From: JBDTMC01 sp039934475 | GTDB taxonomy: Bacteria > Acidobacteriota > Terriglobia > Bryobacterales > Bryobacteraceae | Assembly: GCA_039934475.1 (NCBI GenBank) | Contig: JBDTMC010000010.1 | Location: 1-39,448, forward strand | Reading direction: 5' to 3' | Length of the DNA stretch: 39,448 nucleotides | Shown: piece by piece, positions 8,356 through 17,243 of the stretch | Layout of the letters: the number at the start of each line of letters is the position of its first letter | Position numbering within the stretch: the first letter of the stretch is position 1 | Notes under the pieces: generated by a model | What the model was told of the DNA's origin: nothing | Seen by the model: the letters and a program-made list of their open reading frames with translations, nothing else | Databases searched by the model: none | Translations under genes and position numbers: made by a program

Positions 8356-8587
8356 TGAGGCGCTTCTCCAGAGAGAGCCGGACGGCCTGGTAGGAGCTCC
8401 AGTCGGCGGCCTCGTCCATGTCGAATCCTTCGCCGAACTCCTCCTCCACCAGACTAGCCAACATCACCGTGGCAACAGAGTCCCAGCCTGCAGTGGAATC
8501 CTGTGTCGCGGCGCGAACGGCGCCAACGTCGAGGCCGGGGAACGCGGCAAGGAAGAGCGATGAAAGACGCGCGTCGAGATCAGACAT
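8348..8587 (-). CDS. Acyl carrier protein
   Basis: This is a small acidic 79-residue protein with the helical pattern of acyl carrier proteins. The phosphopantetheine site is 'GWDSVATVML', with Ser37 as the attachment residue in the expected D-S-(L/V) context, followed by helix II and a C-terminal 'YQAVRLSLEKRL' helix. The ATG at 8587 is chosen because it overlaps the FkbH-like stop by 8 bp; an upstream in-frame start would add a basic tail unlike the family. The next gene overlaps by 8 bp. Paired with an FkbH-like HAD protein, it most likely receives a glyceryl or similar short group rather than taking part in fatty-acid synthesis. Confidence 0.85.
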   Translation of the reverse strand: MSDLDARLSSLFLAAFPGLDVGAVRAATQDSTAGWDSVATVMLASLVEEEFGEGFDMDEAADWSSYQAVRLSLEKRLSG

Positions 8588-10292
8588 GGGCGGGGAAGTC
8601 CTCCGGGACGAACTGTAGATGCGGACAACGCGCTTCAAAGGCAGACAGTGAGATCACAGGTTCCTTCGGCGAAATTTCGAGACCGGCCAAGAACTCGCGC
8701 ACGGGACCGTTCCTGTCGGTGGGAGCGTAGTCGAGTGCGATGGCTTCGACGCCGAGCCTGTCAAAGAGATGAGCCAATGTCGCGTGTTCGATGCGCCGCG
8801 AAAACGCACGGCAACTCAACGCCCAGTATTCGATGGTTGCGGACGCACCGCGGCTGTGGCCGATGATAACGGCAATCTTGCCAAGGGATCCGAATTTGTC
8901 CGTATATTCCACTGTCAGGAGAAACGCTTCGGGATCGGCAAGGATTCGAGCCCAATCCGGCAGGGTAAGACGACGGCCGTTGAGGTTGAACTGATTGGTC
9001 TTGTTGAGTAGTTCGAAGGCCCGATCGTCACCAGAGTCGCGGGAGAGGTGGAAGGTGACGCGGGATTGAAGCGTGGCGAGAAAGCCGTCGCGGGAGGCAT
9101 CGAGCGAAGCCGCGTTGCGGACACTCTCCACCCTTAGGCGGTCCTCGGCACGGATCGCGCTTTTGCCGTACCACTGGCGGAGCGTATCGAAGAGTTGCAG
9201 CAGGTGCGAGGGATCGTTCGCGGTAAACCGCAGGCAGCGCAGTTCGGGAAATCGCGATTGGACTTCCGCCGCCTCCATGGGACTGTCGTCAATGAAGGCG
9301 ACGGCTTCCGGTCCCACATTCCAGGCGTTGAGGATACGCTCAACTGATTCCGACTTAGGACCCCAATGAGCTTCCACGGGAAAGAACGAGTCCTTAGTGA
9401 CGAGTAAGTCGGGCCGCGCCAGTGCCTGGTCTACCAGTGCCGGATCGTTCTTAGTGGCGATAGCCAGCAGCACGCCGCGCTCCGCCAGTGACTGGAGAAA
9501 CTGTTGATACAGACCGTGGATTTGCGCGCCGCCCTGCAGTGTGAAGGCAACGCCTGCGGGGCCAACCTCACCGAGAAGCCCTTTCCAGAGGGTGTCGTCC
9601 AGATCGGTGATCAGTCCTTTGAGAGCGGGCTCAGGTGCCAGCAGCCGGCTGAGCAACTCGGCCAAGGCAGAGGCGTGGGCGAGCTTGTAGGGGGAACCCT
9701 GTCCCAACTCCGCGCGGAAGTCGAAGCGGGCAGCGGTGGGCGAGTCACGGTCAAGGTCGGCGGGATTCAGCAGGCGGACGTTCCTCCGCGAGGCGCACCA
9801 TCCAGCGAACGTCCACGCTTCTGTCCACAGTTTGGCCTCGTATTCGTGGGCCTGCGGCGGCGCGGTGATCGAGATAGGCGGCAGCGGCAACGTAGGGAGA
9901 GATATCGCCACGGGCATGGCGGCGGCCAGACGCTGGATGGCGGCACGCAGGCGCTGGAGGTTCTGTTGAACGGTAGCCACGATATCGGGAATCGCGCTGC
10001 GCGCCCAACCACCAAGGCGGCGGAACCCAAGACGGGGATCGAGGTCATACCACTCGACGACGATGGCGGCGCCGGCATAACCGTTAGGGTCGCGACCCTC
10101 CAACGCGCCGATCAGGTCGCCGTAAGGCAGCGTGTCCACACCGACGGCGAGCGAGGATTGGCGCGTGAGCAGAAACGCCTGAAGGAAGGTTTGCAGTGGA
10201 TTGGGTGTCGCGGAAAAACCGAGAAGATACTGAATTTGCGCCGCGCCGGACCGGTCCGAATGAATGATTTCCAGGGCTTCGCGGAGCTTCAT
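8580..10292 (-). CDS. FkbH-like HAD-IIIC family protein (acyl-ACP loading)
   Basis: The 570-residue protein has an N-terminal SGNH-like region (about 1-215) and a HAD domain whose motif I is 'ITDLDDTLWKGLLGE' (Asp230, Asp232), the strongly conserved FkbH signature. 'AIATKND' (motif II region), 'FIDDSPMEAAEV' (motif IV) and a C-terminal GNAT-like domain with 'FNLNGRRLT' complete the family layout. FkbH-type enzymes dephosphorylate 1,3-bisphosphoglycerate and load a glyceryl unit on an ACP; here the ACP is encoded next, overlapping by 8 bp. It is the first gene of a four-gene minus-strand operon, divergent from the fucosidase operon. The usual polyketide partners are absent, so a role in glycan decoration is inferred. 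The exact acyl group is unknown. Confidence 0.85.
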   Translation of the reverse strand: MKLREALEIIHSDRSGAAQIQYLLGFSATPNPLQTFLQAFLLTRQSSLAVGVDTLPYGDLIGALEGRDPNGYAGAAIVVEWYDLDPRLGFRRLGGWARSAIPDIVATVQQNLQRLRAAIQRLAAAMPVAISLPTLPLPPISITAPPQAHEYEAKLWTEAWTFAGWCASRRNVRLLNPADLDRDSPTAARFDFRAELGQGSPYKLAHASALAELLSRLLAPEPALKGLITDLDDTLWKGLLGEVGPAGVAFTLQGGAQIHGLYQQFLQSLAERGVLLAIATKNDPALVDQALARPDLLVTKDSFFPVEAHWGPKSESVERILNAWNVGPEAVAFIDDSPMEAAEVQSRFPELRCLRFTANDPSHLLQLFDTLRQWYGKSAIRAEDRLRVESVRNAASLDASRDGFLATLQSRVTFHLSRDSGDDRAFELLNKTNQFNLNGRRLTLPDWARILADPEAFLLTVEYTDKFGSLGKIAVIIGHSRGASATIEYWALSCRAFSRRIEHATLAHLFDRLGVEAIALDYAPTDRNGPVREFLAGLEISPKEPVISLSAFEARCPHLQFVPEDFPAHV

Positions 10293-10377
10293 AGCACGGG
10301 CTGTCGAACTTCAGTATAACCAGAGGTACGAGCCCAACGCAGAAAGACATGCCGTCGAGGTGTGGTACGTTGAGCGG

Positions 10378-12126
10378 GTGAAAAAAATCGGGATTACCCT
10401 GGCGCTGACTTCACTCGCGCTGATGGCGGCGCAAGCGCCGGAGAGATCGAAGGGAGAGCGCGGCGCGTGGTTGAAGGACTCGCGGTTTGCGATGTTCATC
10501 CACTGGGGTCTGTATTCAGAGCTGGGCGGCCAGTGGAAGGACCATACCTATTACGGCATCAGTGAGTGGATCATGAACCGCGCGAAGATCCCAGTGGCGC
10601 AGTATGAGGCAGTCGCCGGCCGCTTTAATCCCGTCGATTTTAATGCCACCGAGTGGGCTCGCGTCGCAAAGTCCGCCGGCATGCGCCACATCATGATTAC
10701 CTCGAAGCACCACGACGGCTTTGCCATGTTCGGCTCCGCAGCCAGCCGCTACAACATCGTGGACGCTACACCCTTCCATCGGGATGTCATGAAGGAGCTG
10801 GCAGCGGCGTGCAAAGCGGAAGGTCTACGCATGGGCTTCTACTATTCGCAGTCGCAGGACTGGCACGAGCGAGACGCAGTGGGGAATACCTGGGACTTCG
10901 CGACTGCGGGTGACTTTCCTCGCTATCTGAAGGGCAAGGCGATGCCACAGATCAAGGAATTGCTCTCCAACTACGGTCCCATAGCAACGATCTGGTTCGA
11001 TACGCCAGGGCCGATCACACCTGCTCAATCGCGAGAACTGGTGGACCTGGTGCACCGCCTGCAACCGCAGGCAATTGTGAATAGCCGCATTGGCAACGAT
11101 TTGGGCGACTACGACACGCTAGGCGACATGGAAATTCCGCGTCAGCCGCGCGCGGGCCTATGGGAGACGGTGGACACGCACAACGACTCCTGGGGTTATG
11201 CGGCCAACGACATCAACTTCAAGAACGCACGCGAGGTGGTGGAACGGCTGGTGCAAGTGGTAGGCAAGGGCGGCGTCTACATGTTGAACGTGGGTCCGGA
11301 CGGGAAGGGGCGCATTCCGGCGGAATCGGTGCGCGTGTTGGGCGAGGTGGGCCAATGGGTGAAGAAGCACGAGGCTGCCATCCATGGTTCCGGACCGACT
11401 CCGCTCGCTTCCCTGCCCTGGGGCGAGTGCACCACTCAGGGCAACACATTGTATCTGCATGTACTCGACTGGCCGGCAGACGGGCGTTTGGTTGTGCCGG
11501 GCCTGCAATCGAAAGTGATTCGCGCGCAGGTGGAAGGCGCTTCTGCCGCAGTGAAAACCATCGACGGGGGTGTCGTGGTGCAGCTTCCGGCCGTCCGTCC
11601 GGCAGAAATAGTCCCGGTCGTGTCACTTGAGATGGAAGGCGAAGTGAAGGCAGACCGTGGCGCTTTTGTCCTGAGCGGTCATCGCAACCGCCTAGATCCT
11701 GGCATCGCGACATTGACCGGATGCAAGCGGTCCAAACTGTCGTGGATGGAGAAGTTCGGGGACTGGAAGAGCGAGGAATGCGCGGGCGGCTGGCAAGGTG
11801 CGGGTAGTGCGGCGACGTGGGCATTCCGGACGCTGGAACCAGGAGTGTTCCGGCTGGAAGTGGAGTACTCCTGTCCGCAGGAAGCCGACCACTCAGAGTG
11901 GCAGGTGACGGTGGATGGCCAACGAATCACCTTCCCTGCGATTGACAGCGGCGAGCGGGCGAAGCGCGCCGTGTTCGGCGGAGAGTATCCGCGATTCCGA
12001 TCCTACCGCGTGGGCGCGATTCACTTGGCCAAAAGCGGACCGCACAAAGTCGCCATCGGGCCAACGGGGGCAGAAGGCAAAGGGGTCCGCATCGCCTCGG
12101 TAACACTGGCCCCCATGTCGAGGTAG
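10378..12126 (+). CDS. Alpha-L-fucosidase, GH29 family, secreted
   Basis: It hydrolyses terminal alpha-L-fucose from glycans. GTG at 10378 gives a 582-residue protein with a clean signal peptide (VKKIGITLALTSLALMAAQA). An upstream in-frame ATG at 10264 would overlap the divergent fkbH-like gene and bury the signal, so it is rejected. Family marks are 'FIHWGLYSELG', 'TSKHHDGFAMF', 'GFYYSQSQDWH' and 'ATIWFDTPG', where Asp208 is the expected nucleophile of this retaining family. The catalytic barrel covers about residues 25-330; the rest is a beta-rich C-terminal region with a possible sugar-binding domain (about 440-580). The position of the acid/base residue is uncertain. It leads a four-gene operon. 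Confidence 0.92.
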   Translation: MKKIGITLALTSLALMAAQAPERSKGERGAWLKDSRFAMFIHWGLYSELGGQWKDHTYYGISEWIMNRAKIPVAQYEAVAGRFNPVDFNATEWARVAKSAGMRHIMITSKHHDGFAMFGSAASRYNIVDATPFHRDVMKELAAACKAEGLRMGFYYSQSQDWHERDAVGNTWDFATAGDFPRYLKGKAMPQIKELLSNYGPIATIWFDTPGPITPAQSRELVDLVHRLQPQAIVNSRIGNDLGDYDTLGDMEIPRQPRAGLWETVDTHNDSWGYAANDINFKNAREVVERLVQVVGKGGVYMLNVGPDGKGRIPAESVRVLGEVGQWVKKHEAAIHGSGPTPLASLPWGECTTQGNTLYLHVLDWPADGRLVVPGLQSKVIRAQVEGASAAVKTIDGGVVVQLPAVRPAEIVPVVSLEMEGEVKADRGAFVLSGHRNRLDPGIATLTGCKRSKLSWMEKFGDWKSEECAGGWQGAGSAATWAFRTLEPGVFRLEVEYSCPQEADHSEWQVTVDGQRITFPAIDSGERAKRAVFGGEYPRFRSYRVGAIHLAKSGPHKVAIGPTGAEGKGVRIASVTLAPMSR

Positions 12127-12137
12127 GAACACAGACG

Positions 12138-15100
12138 ATGATTCGTTCCCTACTTGTCTTCTTCTTGTTGAGTGTTTTGAATGCAGCCGAGATTTATGTC
12201 AGCCCTACGGGCAGCGACAAGTCGGCGGGCACGAAGGCGCGGCCCTTGCGGACGTTCGCCGCCGCCCAGCGCACGGCGCGCCGGACGGGAGCACGCACCA
12301 TCCGCTTCGCCCGCGGTACTTACTATCTGCCGCAGACCATAGCGTTCACGGCCGCCGATTCCGGCACCGCCGGTTCGCCGGTAACTTATATGGCGGAACG
12401 GGGAGAAGAGGTGAACCTCAGCGGAGGCGTACGGCTGGCTCCCCATTGGAGGCCGTACCGCGATGGCATCCTGCAGACCACGGTGCCAGCCGGTCTAAGG
12501 ACCGATCAGCTCTTCGTAAACGGCGAGCGGCAAACGATGGCGCGTTACCCCAACTTCGATGCGAAGTCAGAGTACTTCAACGGCTGGGCGGCAGACGCTT
12601 TCAGCAAGCAGCGCGCGGCGCGATGGGCCAATCCCGCCGGTGGCTTCATGCACGCGATGCACAAACACATGTGGGGAGATTTCCACTACCAGATCACGGG
12701 CAAGACGGCGGACGGCGAGCTGATTTACGAGGGTGGCTGGCAGAACAACCGCCGCCTGGGTATGCATGAAAAATACCGCTTCGTCGAGAACATCTTCGAA
12801 GAGCTTGACGCGCCCGGCGAATGGTTCCTCGACTCAAAGTCATCGACGCTGTACTTCTATCCGCCGAAGGGCTTCGATGCGGCGAAGGCGGTGGTGGAGG
12901 CTGTGGTTCTGCGGCATCTGATCGAATTTCAGGGCGGCGAGAATCATCCCGTGCGGTTTATAAAACTGGAAGGCTTCACGTTCCGCCACACGGCGCGCAC
13001 GTTCATGGACAACCGCGAATCGCTGCTGCGAAGCGATTGGACCACGTATCGCGGAGGCGCGGTCTTTCTCACCGGCACCGAAGACGTCAGCGTTGAGAAC
13101 GCCACCTTCGACCAACCCGGTGGAAACGCTATCTTCGTCAACAACTACAACCGGCGCGTCACCATTCGCGGATGCCATATCTTTGGCGCCGGGGCCAATG
13201 GAATTGCCTTTGTAGGCGATCCGAAAGCCGTGCGCAGCCCCTTATTTTTCGGCTCCGGCAAAGAATCGCAGGACATCAGCGAGATCGATCGAACAGCCGG
13301 CCCGCTGACGAATAACTATCCGGCCGACTCCCTGGTGGATGACTGCCTGATTCACGAGACGGGCCGCGTAGAGAAGCAGACGGCTCCGGTTCAGATCTCG
13401 ATGTCACAGTCCATCACCGTGAGGCATTGCTCTTTGTACGACGTCCCCCGCGCGGGCATCAACATCGGCGAAGGCACGTGGGGCGGGCACGTCATTGAGT
13501 TCTGCGACATCTTCGACACCGTGAAAGAGACGGGAGATCACGGATCGTTCAACTCGTGGGGCCGCGATCGATTTTGGGACTTGAAGGGCGTGGACCTGAA
13601 CGTGTTGACGACTCCGGCGGAGCGCGCTTTGCCATTGCTGGATGCGCAGAAGACAACCATCCTGCGCAACAATCGCTGGCGCTGCGATCACGGCTGGGAC
13701 ATCGACCTCGACGACGGCTCCTCTAACTACGAGATCGTCAATAACCTCTGCTTGCGCGGCGGCCTGAAGCTGCGTGAGGGCTTCCAACGCAAGGTAGAGA
13801 ACAATATCATCGTCGATAATTCATTCCATCCGCATGTCTGGTACAAGGGCAGCCGCGACATTTTCCGGCGCAACATCGTCTGGGGTCCCTATCGGCCTAT
13901 TCGCGTCAGCCAGCCATGGGGTGAAGAGTGCGATTCCAACCTTCTGCACAGCCCTGGGCTACACGGGACGAGGCCGGCTACGGTTCTGCAAAAGCAGAGC
14001 GGACTGGACGCGCACTCGATAGAAGCCGACGCCATGTTTGTGGATGCGGCTCACGGTGACTATCGGGTGCGGCCCGATTCGCCCGCGCTCGCCCTTGGTT
14101 TCCGCAATTTTCCGATGGATCAGTTTGGTGTGCAGAAGCCTTCCCTGCGGGCCATGGCGAGGACACCGAAACTGCCGGCGGACGAGGGCGGGACGGCGGC
14201 CACGCTGCAATCCAGCCGCGACAAGACGCCCTGGAACTGGCTGGGCGCCACCGTTCGCAATGTGATTGGACTGGGTGAGGTGTCAGCGTCGGGACTGGCT
14301 GGTGAGACTGGTGTCCTGGTAATCGAGGCGCCTCCGGACAGCGAAGCGTACCGACTTGGACTGCGGCGCGACGATGTGATTCTGGGCCTCGGAATCGAAG
14401 CAGTCAGCAGCCTTCAAGACTTCAAGAGACTATGGAGCCGGCGCGATCCGGATGCCGAAGTGGACTTGCATATCAACCGGGGCGGACGCGAGAAAATGCT
14501 CCCAGTGAATCCCCAGAAAACTGCGTTTGCAGGGACGAAATCAGAGTGGAAGGGTTTCACGAGATATGACTTCGAGCTAGCCGGCCGCAACGTGACGGTG
14601 GTGGCGCCGGCGGTCCCGGCGAAAGGAACACCGTGGCTGTGGCGCGGCGAGTTCTTCGGCGCCTTCGCCACCGTGGACGAAGCGTTGCTGAAACAGGGAT
14701 GGCATGTGGTCTTCATGGCCTGCCCCGACCGGTTCGGCGACCCGGACACGATGAAGCGATGGTCAACGCTGTTCGAGGAACTAACTTCCCATCACGGCTT
14801 CTCTCGACGTCCGGTACTGTTGGGTATGAGCCGAGGCGGGCTCTACGTCTATGCGTGGGCGGCGGCTCATCCAGACCTGGTGGGGCTCATCTATGGCGAT
14901 GCTCCGGTGTGCGATATTACCAGTTGGCCCGGTGGCAAGGGCAAAGGGAAAGGCAGCCCGCGCGACTGGGAATTATTCAAAAGCGTCTACGGGTTGAGTG
15001 AACAGCAGGCGGTGGCGTGGAAGCTGAGCCCCATAGACATTCTGGCGCCCATCGCGAAGGGTCGCATCCCGATTCTGCACGTGGCGGGGGACGCCGACGA

Positions 15101-15272
15101 CGTAGTTCCCTTCGATGAAAACACTCTGCTGCTGAAGAAGCGTTATGAGGACCTGGGTGGACACGTGGAGTTGATCGTGAAGCACGGCGTGGGGCATCAC
15201 CCACACTCGCTGGAGGATCCAACGCCGATCGTCGAGTATATTCTGAAGAACCGTTTAACGGACAAGGAGTGA
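12138..15272 (+). CDS. Secreted beta-helix, PDZ and alpha/beta-hydrolase fusion protein
   Basis: The 1044-residue protein has a signal peptide (MIRSLLVFFLLSVLNAAE) and three parts. Residues about 19-670 look like a right-handed parallel beta-helix: it opens 'IYVSPTGSDKSAGTKARPL' and has many strand repeats such as 'VTIRGCHIFGAGANGIAFV', as in pectate lyase-like or polysaccharide-binding proteins. Residues about 719-790 form a PDZ-like domain (GVLVIEAPPDSEAYRLGLRR). Residues about 800-1044 form an alpha/beta hydrolase with 'GMSRGG' (Ser898), 'GDADDVVPF' (Asp987 or Asp988) and 'GVGHHPH' (His1020 or His1021) as triad. No stop or frame break lies between the parts. It starts 11 bp after the fucosidase and is followed with no gap by the enolase-superfamily gene. 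The hydrolase could remove acyl esters from the glycan bound by the helix. Confidence 0.85.
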   Translation: MIRSLLVFFLLSVLNAAEIYVSPTGSDKSAGTKARPLRTFAAAQRTARRTGARTIRFARGTYYLPQTIAFTAADSGTAGSPVTYMAERGEEVNLSGGVRLAPHWRPYRDGILQTTVPAGLRTDQLFVNGERQTMARYPNFDAKSEYFNGWAADAFSKQRAARWANPAGGFMHAMHKHMWGDFHYQITGKTADGELIYEGGWQNNRRLGMHEKYRFVENIFEELDAPGEWFLDSKSSTLYFYPPKGFDAAKAVVEAVVLRHLIEFQGGENHPVRFIKLEGFTFRHTARTFMDNRESLLRSDWTTYRGGAVFLTGTEDVSVENATFDQPGGNAIFVNNYNRRVTIRGCHIFGAGANGIAFVGDPKAVRSPLFFGSGKESQDISEIDRTAGPLTNNYPADSLVDDCLIHETGRVEKQTAPVQISMSQSITVRHCSLYDVPRAGINIGEGTWGGHVIEFCDIFDTVKETGDHGSFNSWGRDRFWDLKGVDLNVLTTPAERALPLLDAQKTTILRNNRWRCDHGWDIDLDDGSSNYEIVNNLCLRGGLKLREGFQRKVENNIIVDNSFHPHVWYKGSRDIFRRNIVWGPYRPIRVSQPWGEECDSNLLHSPGLHGTRPATVLQKQSGLDAHSIEADAMFVDAAHGDYRVRPDSPALALGFRNFPMDQFGVQKPSLRAMARTPKLPADEGGTAATLQSSRDKTPWNWLGATVRNVIGLGEVSASGLAGETGVLVIEAPPDSEAYRLGLRRDDVILGLGIEAVSSLQDFKRLWSRRDPDAEVDLHINRGGREKMLPVNPQKTAFAGTKSEWKGFTRYDFELAGRNVTVVAPAVPAKGTPWLWRGEFFGAFATVDEALLKQGWHVVFMACPDRFGDPDTMKRWSTLFEELTSHHGFSRRPVLLGMSRGGLYVYAWAAAHPDLVGLIYGDAPVCDITSWPGGKGKGKGSPRDWELFKSVYGLSEQQAVAWKLSPIDILAPIAKGRIPILHVAGDADDVVPFDENTLLLKKRYEDLGGHVELIVKHGVGHHPHSLEDPTPIVEYILKNRLTDKE

Positions 15273-16385
15273 ATGGTGAAGATCACAGGAATCACGGCTT
15301 ACCGGGTGGAACTTCCCCTCCATGAAGGCAGCTATAAGTGGTCGGGAGGCAACTCGGTGGACGTGTTCGACGCCACGGTTGTCGCAGTCAGCACCGATGC
15401 GGGGATCACCGGGTACGGAGAGGTGTGTCCGCTGGGACCCGCCTACCTGCCCGCCTATGCGGCAGGCGCGCGCACCGGAATTGCCGAACTCGCGCCGGGG
15501 CTGCTGGGTGAAGATCCGACTGAGTTGGGGAATTTGAACCGGCGCATGGATCAGCTCATGCGCGGACATCCGTACGTAAAGTCGGCTCTGGACATGGCGT
15601 GTTGGGACATACTCGGAAAGGTAACCGGCCAGCCCGTAGCGACCTTGCTGGGCGGGCGCGTCGGCGCAGACTTCGCTCTCTATCGTGCGATTTCGCAGGA
15701 CACGCCGGAGAACATGGCGGCGAAGGTGAGCGAGTATCGGGCGGAAGGCTACACCAAGTTTCAGCTCAAAGTGGGAGGCAATCCGGACACCGACATAGAG
15801 AGGATCCGCGCCGCGGCGGCGAAACTACAAACCGGAGACGTCCTGATCGCCGACGCCAACACTGGATGGACGCAACACCAGGCGATGCGGGTGGCGGATG
15901 CGGTTCGTAACGTGGACGTCTATATCGAACAACCATGCTTCCATTACGAAGAATGCCTCTCTGTGCGCCGGCACACTGACCGGCCGTTCGTGCTGGACGA
16001 AGTGATCGACGACATATTGATGGTCTTGCGTGGGTACAGCGATCAGGCGATGGACGTGATCAATCTCAAGATCTCCAAAGTAGGCGGGCTGACCAAAGCG
16101 CGGCAAATCCGCGATCTTTGCCTCTCACTCGGCATTGCCATGACGATTGAAGACACTTGGGGCGGCGACATCATCACCGCCGCCATCGCGCACCTGGCGC
16201 ACAGCACACCAACTAACCTTTTGTTCTCGGCCACTGACTTCAATAGCTATGTGACGGTGAGTTTCGCCGCCGGAGCACCGCAACGACAGCACGGGCGTCT
16301 GGCGGCGTCCACCGCACCGGGATTGGGCGTGGAGCCTCTGATGGACGTGCTTGGCGCGCCGGTATTCGTCGTAGGCAAGGCATAA
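15273..16385 (+). CDS. Enolase-superfamily dehydratase, cis-3-hydroxy-L-proline dehydratase-like
   Basis: The 370-residue protein has the mandelate racemase/muconate lactonizing layout: N-terminal capping domain, then a barrel with 'GYTKFQLKVGG' (base Lys), 'IADANTGW' (Asp metal ligand), 'VYIEQPC' (Glu), 'VLDEVID' and 'LKISKVGGLTKA', ending 'IEDTWGGD'. From memory this motif set and the N-terminus ('YKWSGGNSVDVFDATVV') resemble cis-3-hydroxy-L-proline dehydratase, which makes a Delta1-pyrroline-2-carboxylate-type product. Close relatives include hydroxyproline betaine epimerase and sugar-acid dehydratases, so the substrate remains an inference. No signal peptide is present. Its ATG directly follows the previous stop with SD AAGGAG, so it is co-transcribed with the glycan genes. 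A sugar-acid substrate (for example fuconate) would fit the neighbours too. Confidence 0.78.
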   Translation: MVKITGITAYRVELPLHEGSYKWSGGNSVDVFDATVVAVSTDAGITGYGEVCPLGPAYLPAYAAGARTGIAELAPGLLGEDPTELGNLNRRMDQLMRGHPYVKSALDMACWDILGKVTGQPVATLLGGRVGADFALYRAISQDTPENMAAKVSEYRAEGYTKFQLKVGGNPDTDIERIRAAAAKLQTGDVLIADANTGWTQHQAMRVADAVRNVDVYIEQPCFHYEECLSVRRHTDRPFVLDEVIDDILMVLRGYSDQAMDVINLKISKVGGLTKARQIRDLCLSLGIAMTIEDTWGGDIITAAIAHLAHSTPTNLLFSATDFNSYVTVSFAAGAPQRQHGRLAASTAPGLGVEPLMDVLGAPVFVVGKA

Positions 16386-17243
16386 GTGGCGAAACAGGCC
16401 ATCTTTGCCGCTCTCGGCGGCTTCACTATCTTCTATGTGGTGGTTTGGCTGACGGCACTGCGGCGGCAAACAGTATCACCGCCTTCCCTGCTCCACTTAG
16501 TAACGGGCTTCGTTACTAACTTCTTCGACACCCTCGGCATCGGTTCCTTTGCCACTACGACGGCGATCTTCAAGTTTCAGAAGATGGTTCCCGATGAGTT
16601 ATACCCCGGCACGCTGAACGTGGGTCACACACTGCCTGTGATCTTCCAGGCGTTCATCTACATCTCCGCGATTGAAGTGGATGCCGTCACGCTCGCTTTG
16701 ATGATTGCCAGCGCCGTGGTGGGAGCCTGGTTTGGTGCTGGACTCGTGTCCCGCCTATCACGCCGCGCCGTGCAAGTCGGCATGGGAGTGGCCCTGCTGA
16801 CGGCCGCCACGGCCATGCTGATGAGCCAATTGAATCTGTTTCCAGTCGGCGGAGAGTCTCTCCAACTGAGCGGGTGGCGCCTGGGACTGGGTATGGCGGG
16901 GAACTTTCTGTTCGCAGCCATCAGCACCCTTGGCATTGGGTTCTACGCCCCGTGCATGACATTGGTCAGCCTGCTGGGGATGAACCCGGTAGCGGCCTTC
17001 CCGATCATGATGGGGTCAGGAGCGTTCTTGATGCCTGTGGCCAGCGCCCGCTTCGTGTGGAGCAAGGTCTATTACGTGCCCGCCGCGATCGGCTTGGCCG
17101 TAGGAGGATTGATGGGCGTACCGGTCGCGGCGTTCGTTGTGAAGTCATTACCGCTGACGGCGCTACGCTGGCTGGTGATTATCGCGGTAACTTACGCCGC
17201 CGTGCTGATGCTGCGATCCAGCAGGACACGGCAGATGACTTAG
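16386..17243 (+). CDS. TauE/SafE-family membrane transporter
   Basis: The 285-residue integral membrane protein shows about eight hydrophobic segments, including 'AIFAALGGFTIFYVVVWL' at the start and 'FNLMGVP'-like Gly turns within the TauE/SafE (sulfite exporter) fold. 'VTNFFDTLGIGSFATTTAIF' at residues 41-60 is the typical repeat motif. It begins with GTG at 16386, directly after the previous stop, so it is the last gene of the fucosidase operon. Family members export sulfite, sulfoacetate or other organic anions. Here the substrate may be an organic acid or sulfonated product of glycan breakdown, which is inference. Its 3' end overlaps the convergent patatin gene by 4 bp. Confidence 0.85.
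   Translation: MAKQAIFAALGGFTIFYVVVWLTALRRQTVSPPSLLHLVTGFVTNFFDTLGIGSFATTTAIFKFQKMVPDELYPGTLNVGHTLPVIFQAFIYISAIEVDAVTLALMIASAVVGAWFGAGLVSRLSRRAVQVGMGVALLTAATAMLMSQLNLFPVGGESLQLSGWRLGLGMAGNFLFAAISTLGIGFYAPCMTLVSLLGMNPVAAFPIMMGSGAFLMPVASARFVWSKVYYVPAAIGLAVGGLMGVPVAAFVVKSLPLTALRWLVIIAVTYAAVLMLRSSRTRQMT

Noticed and set aside
10264..10377. An upstream in-frame ATG start for the fucosidase
   Set aside because: It would overlap the divergent FkbH-like gene and hide the signal peptide that begins at GTG 10378.
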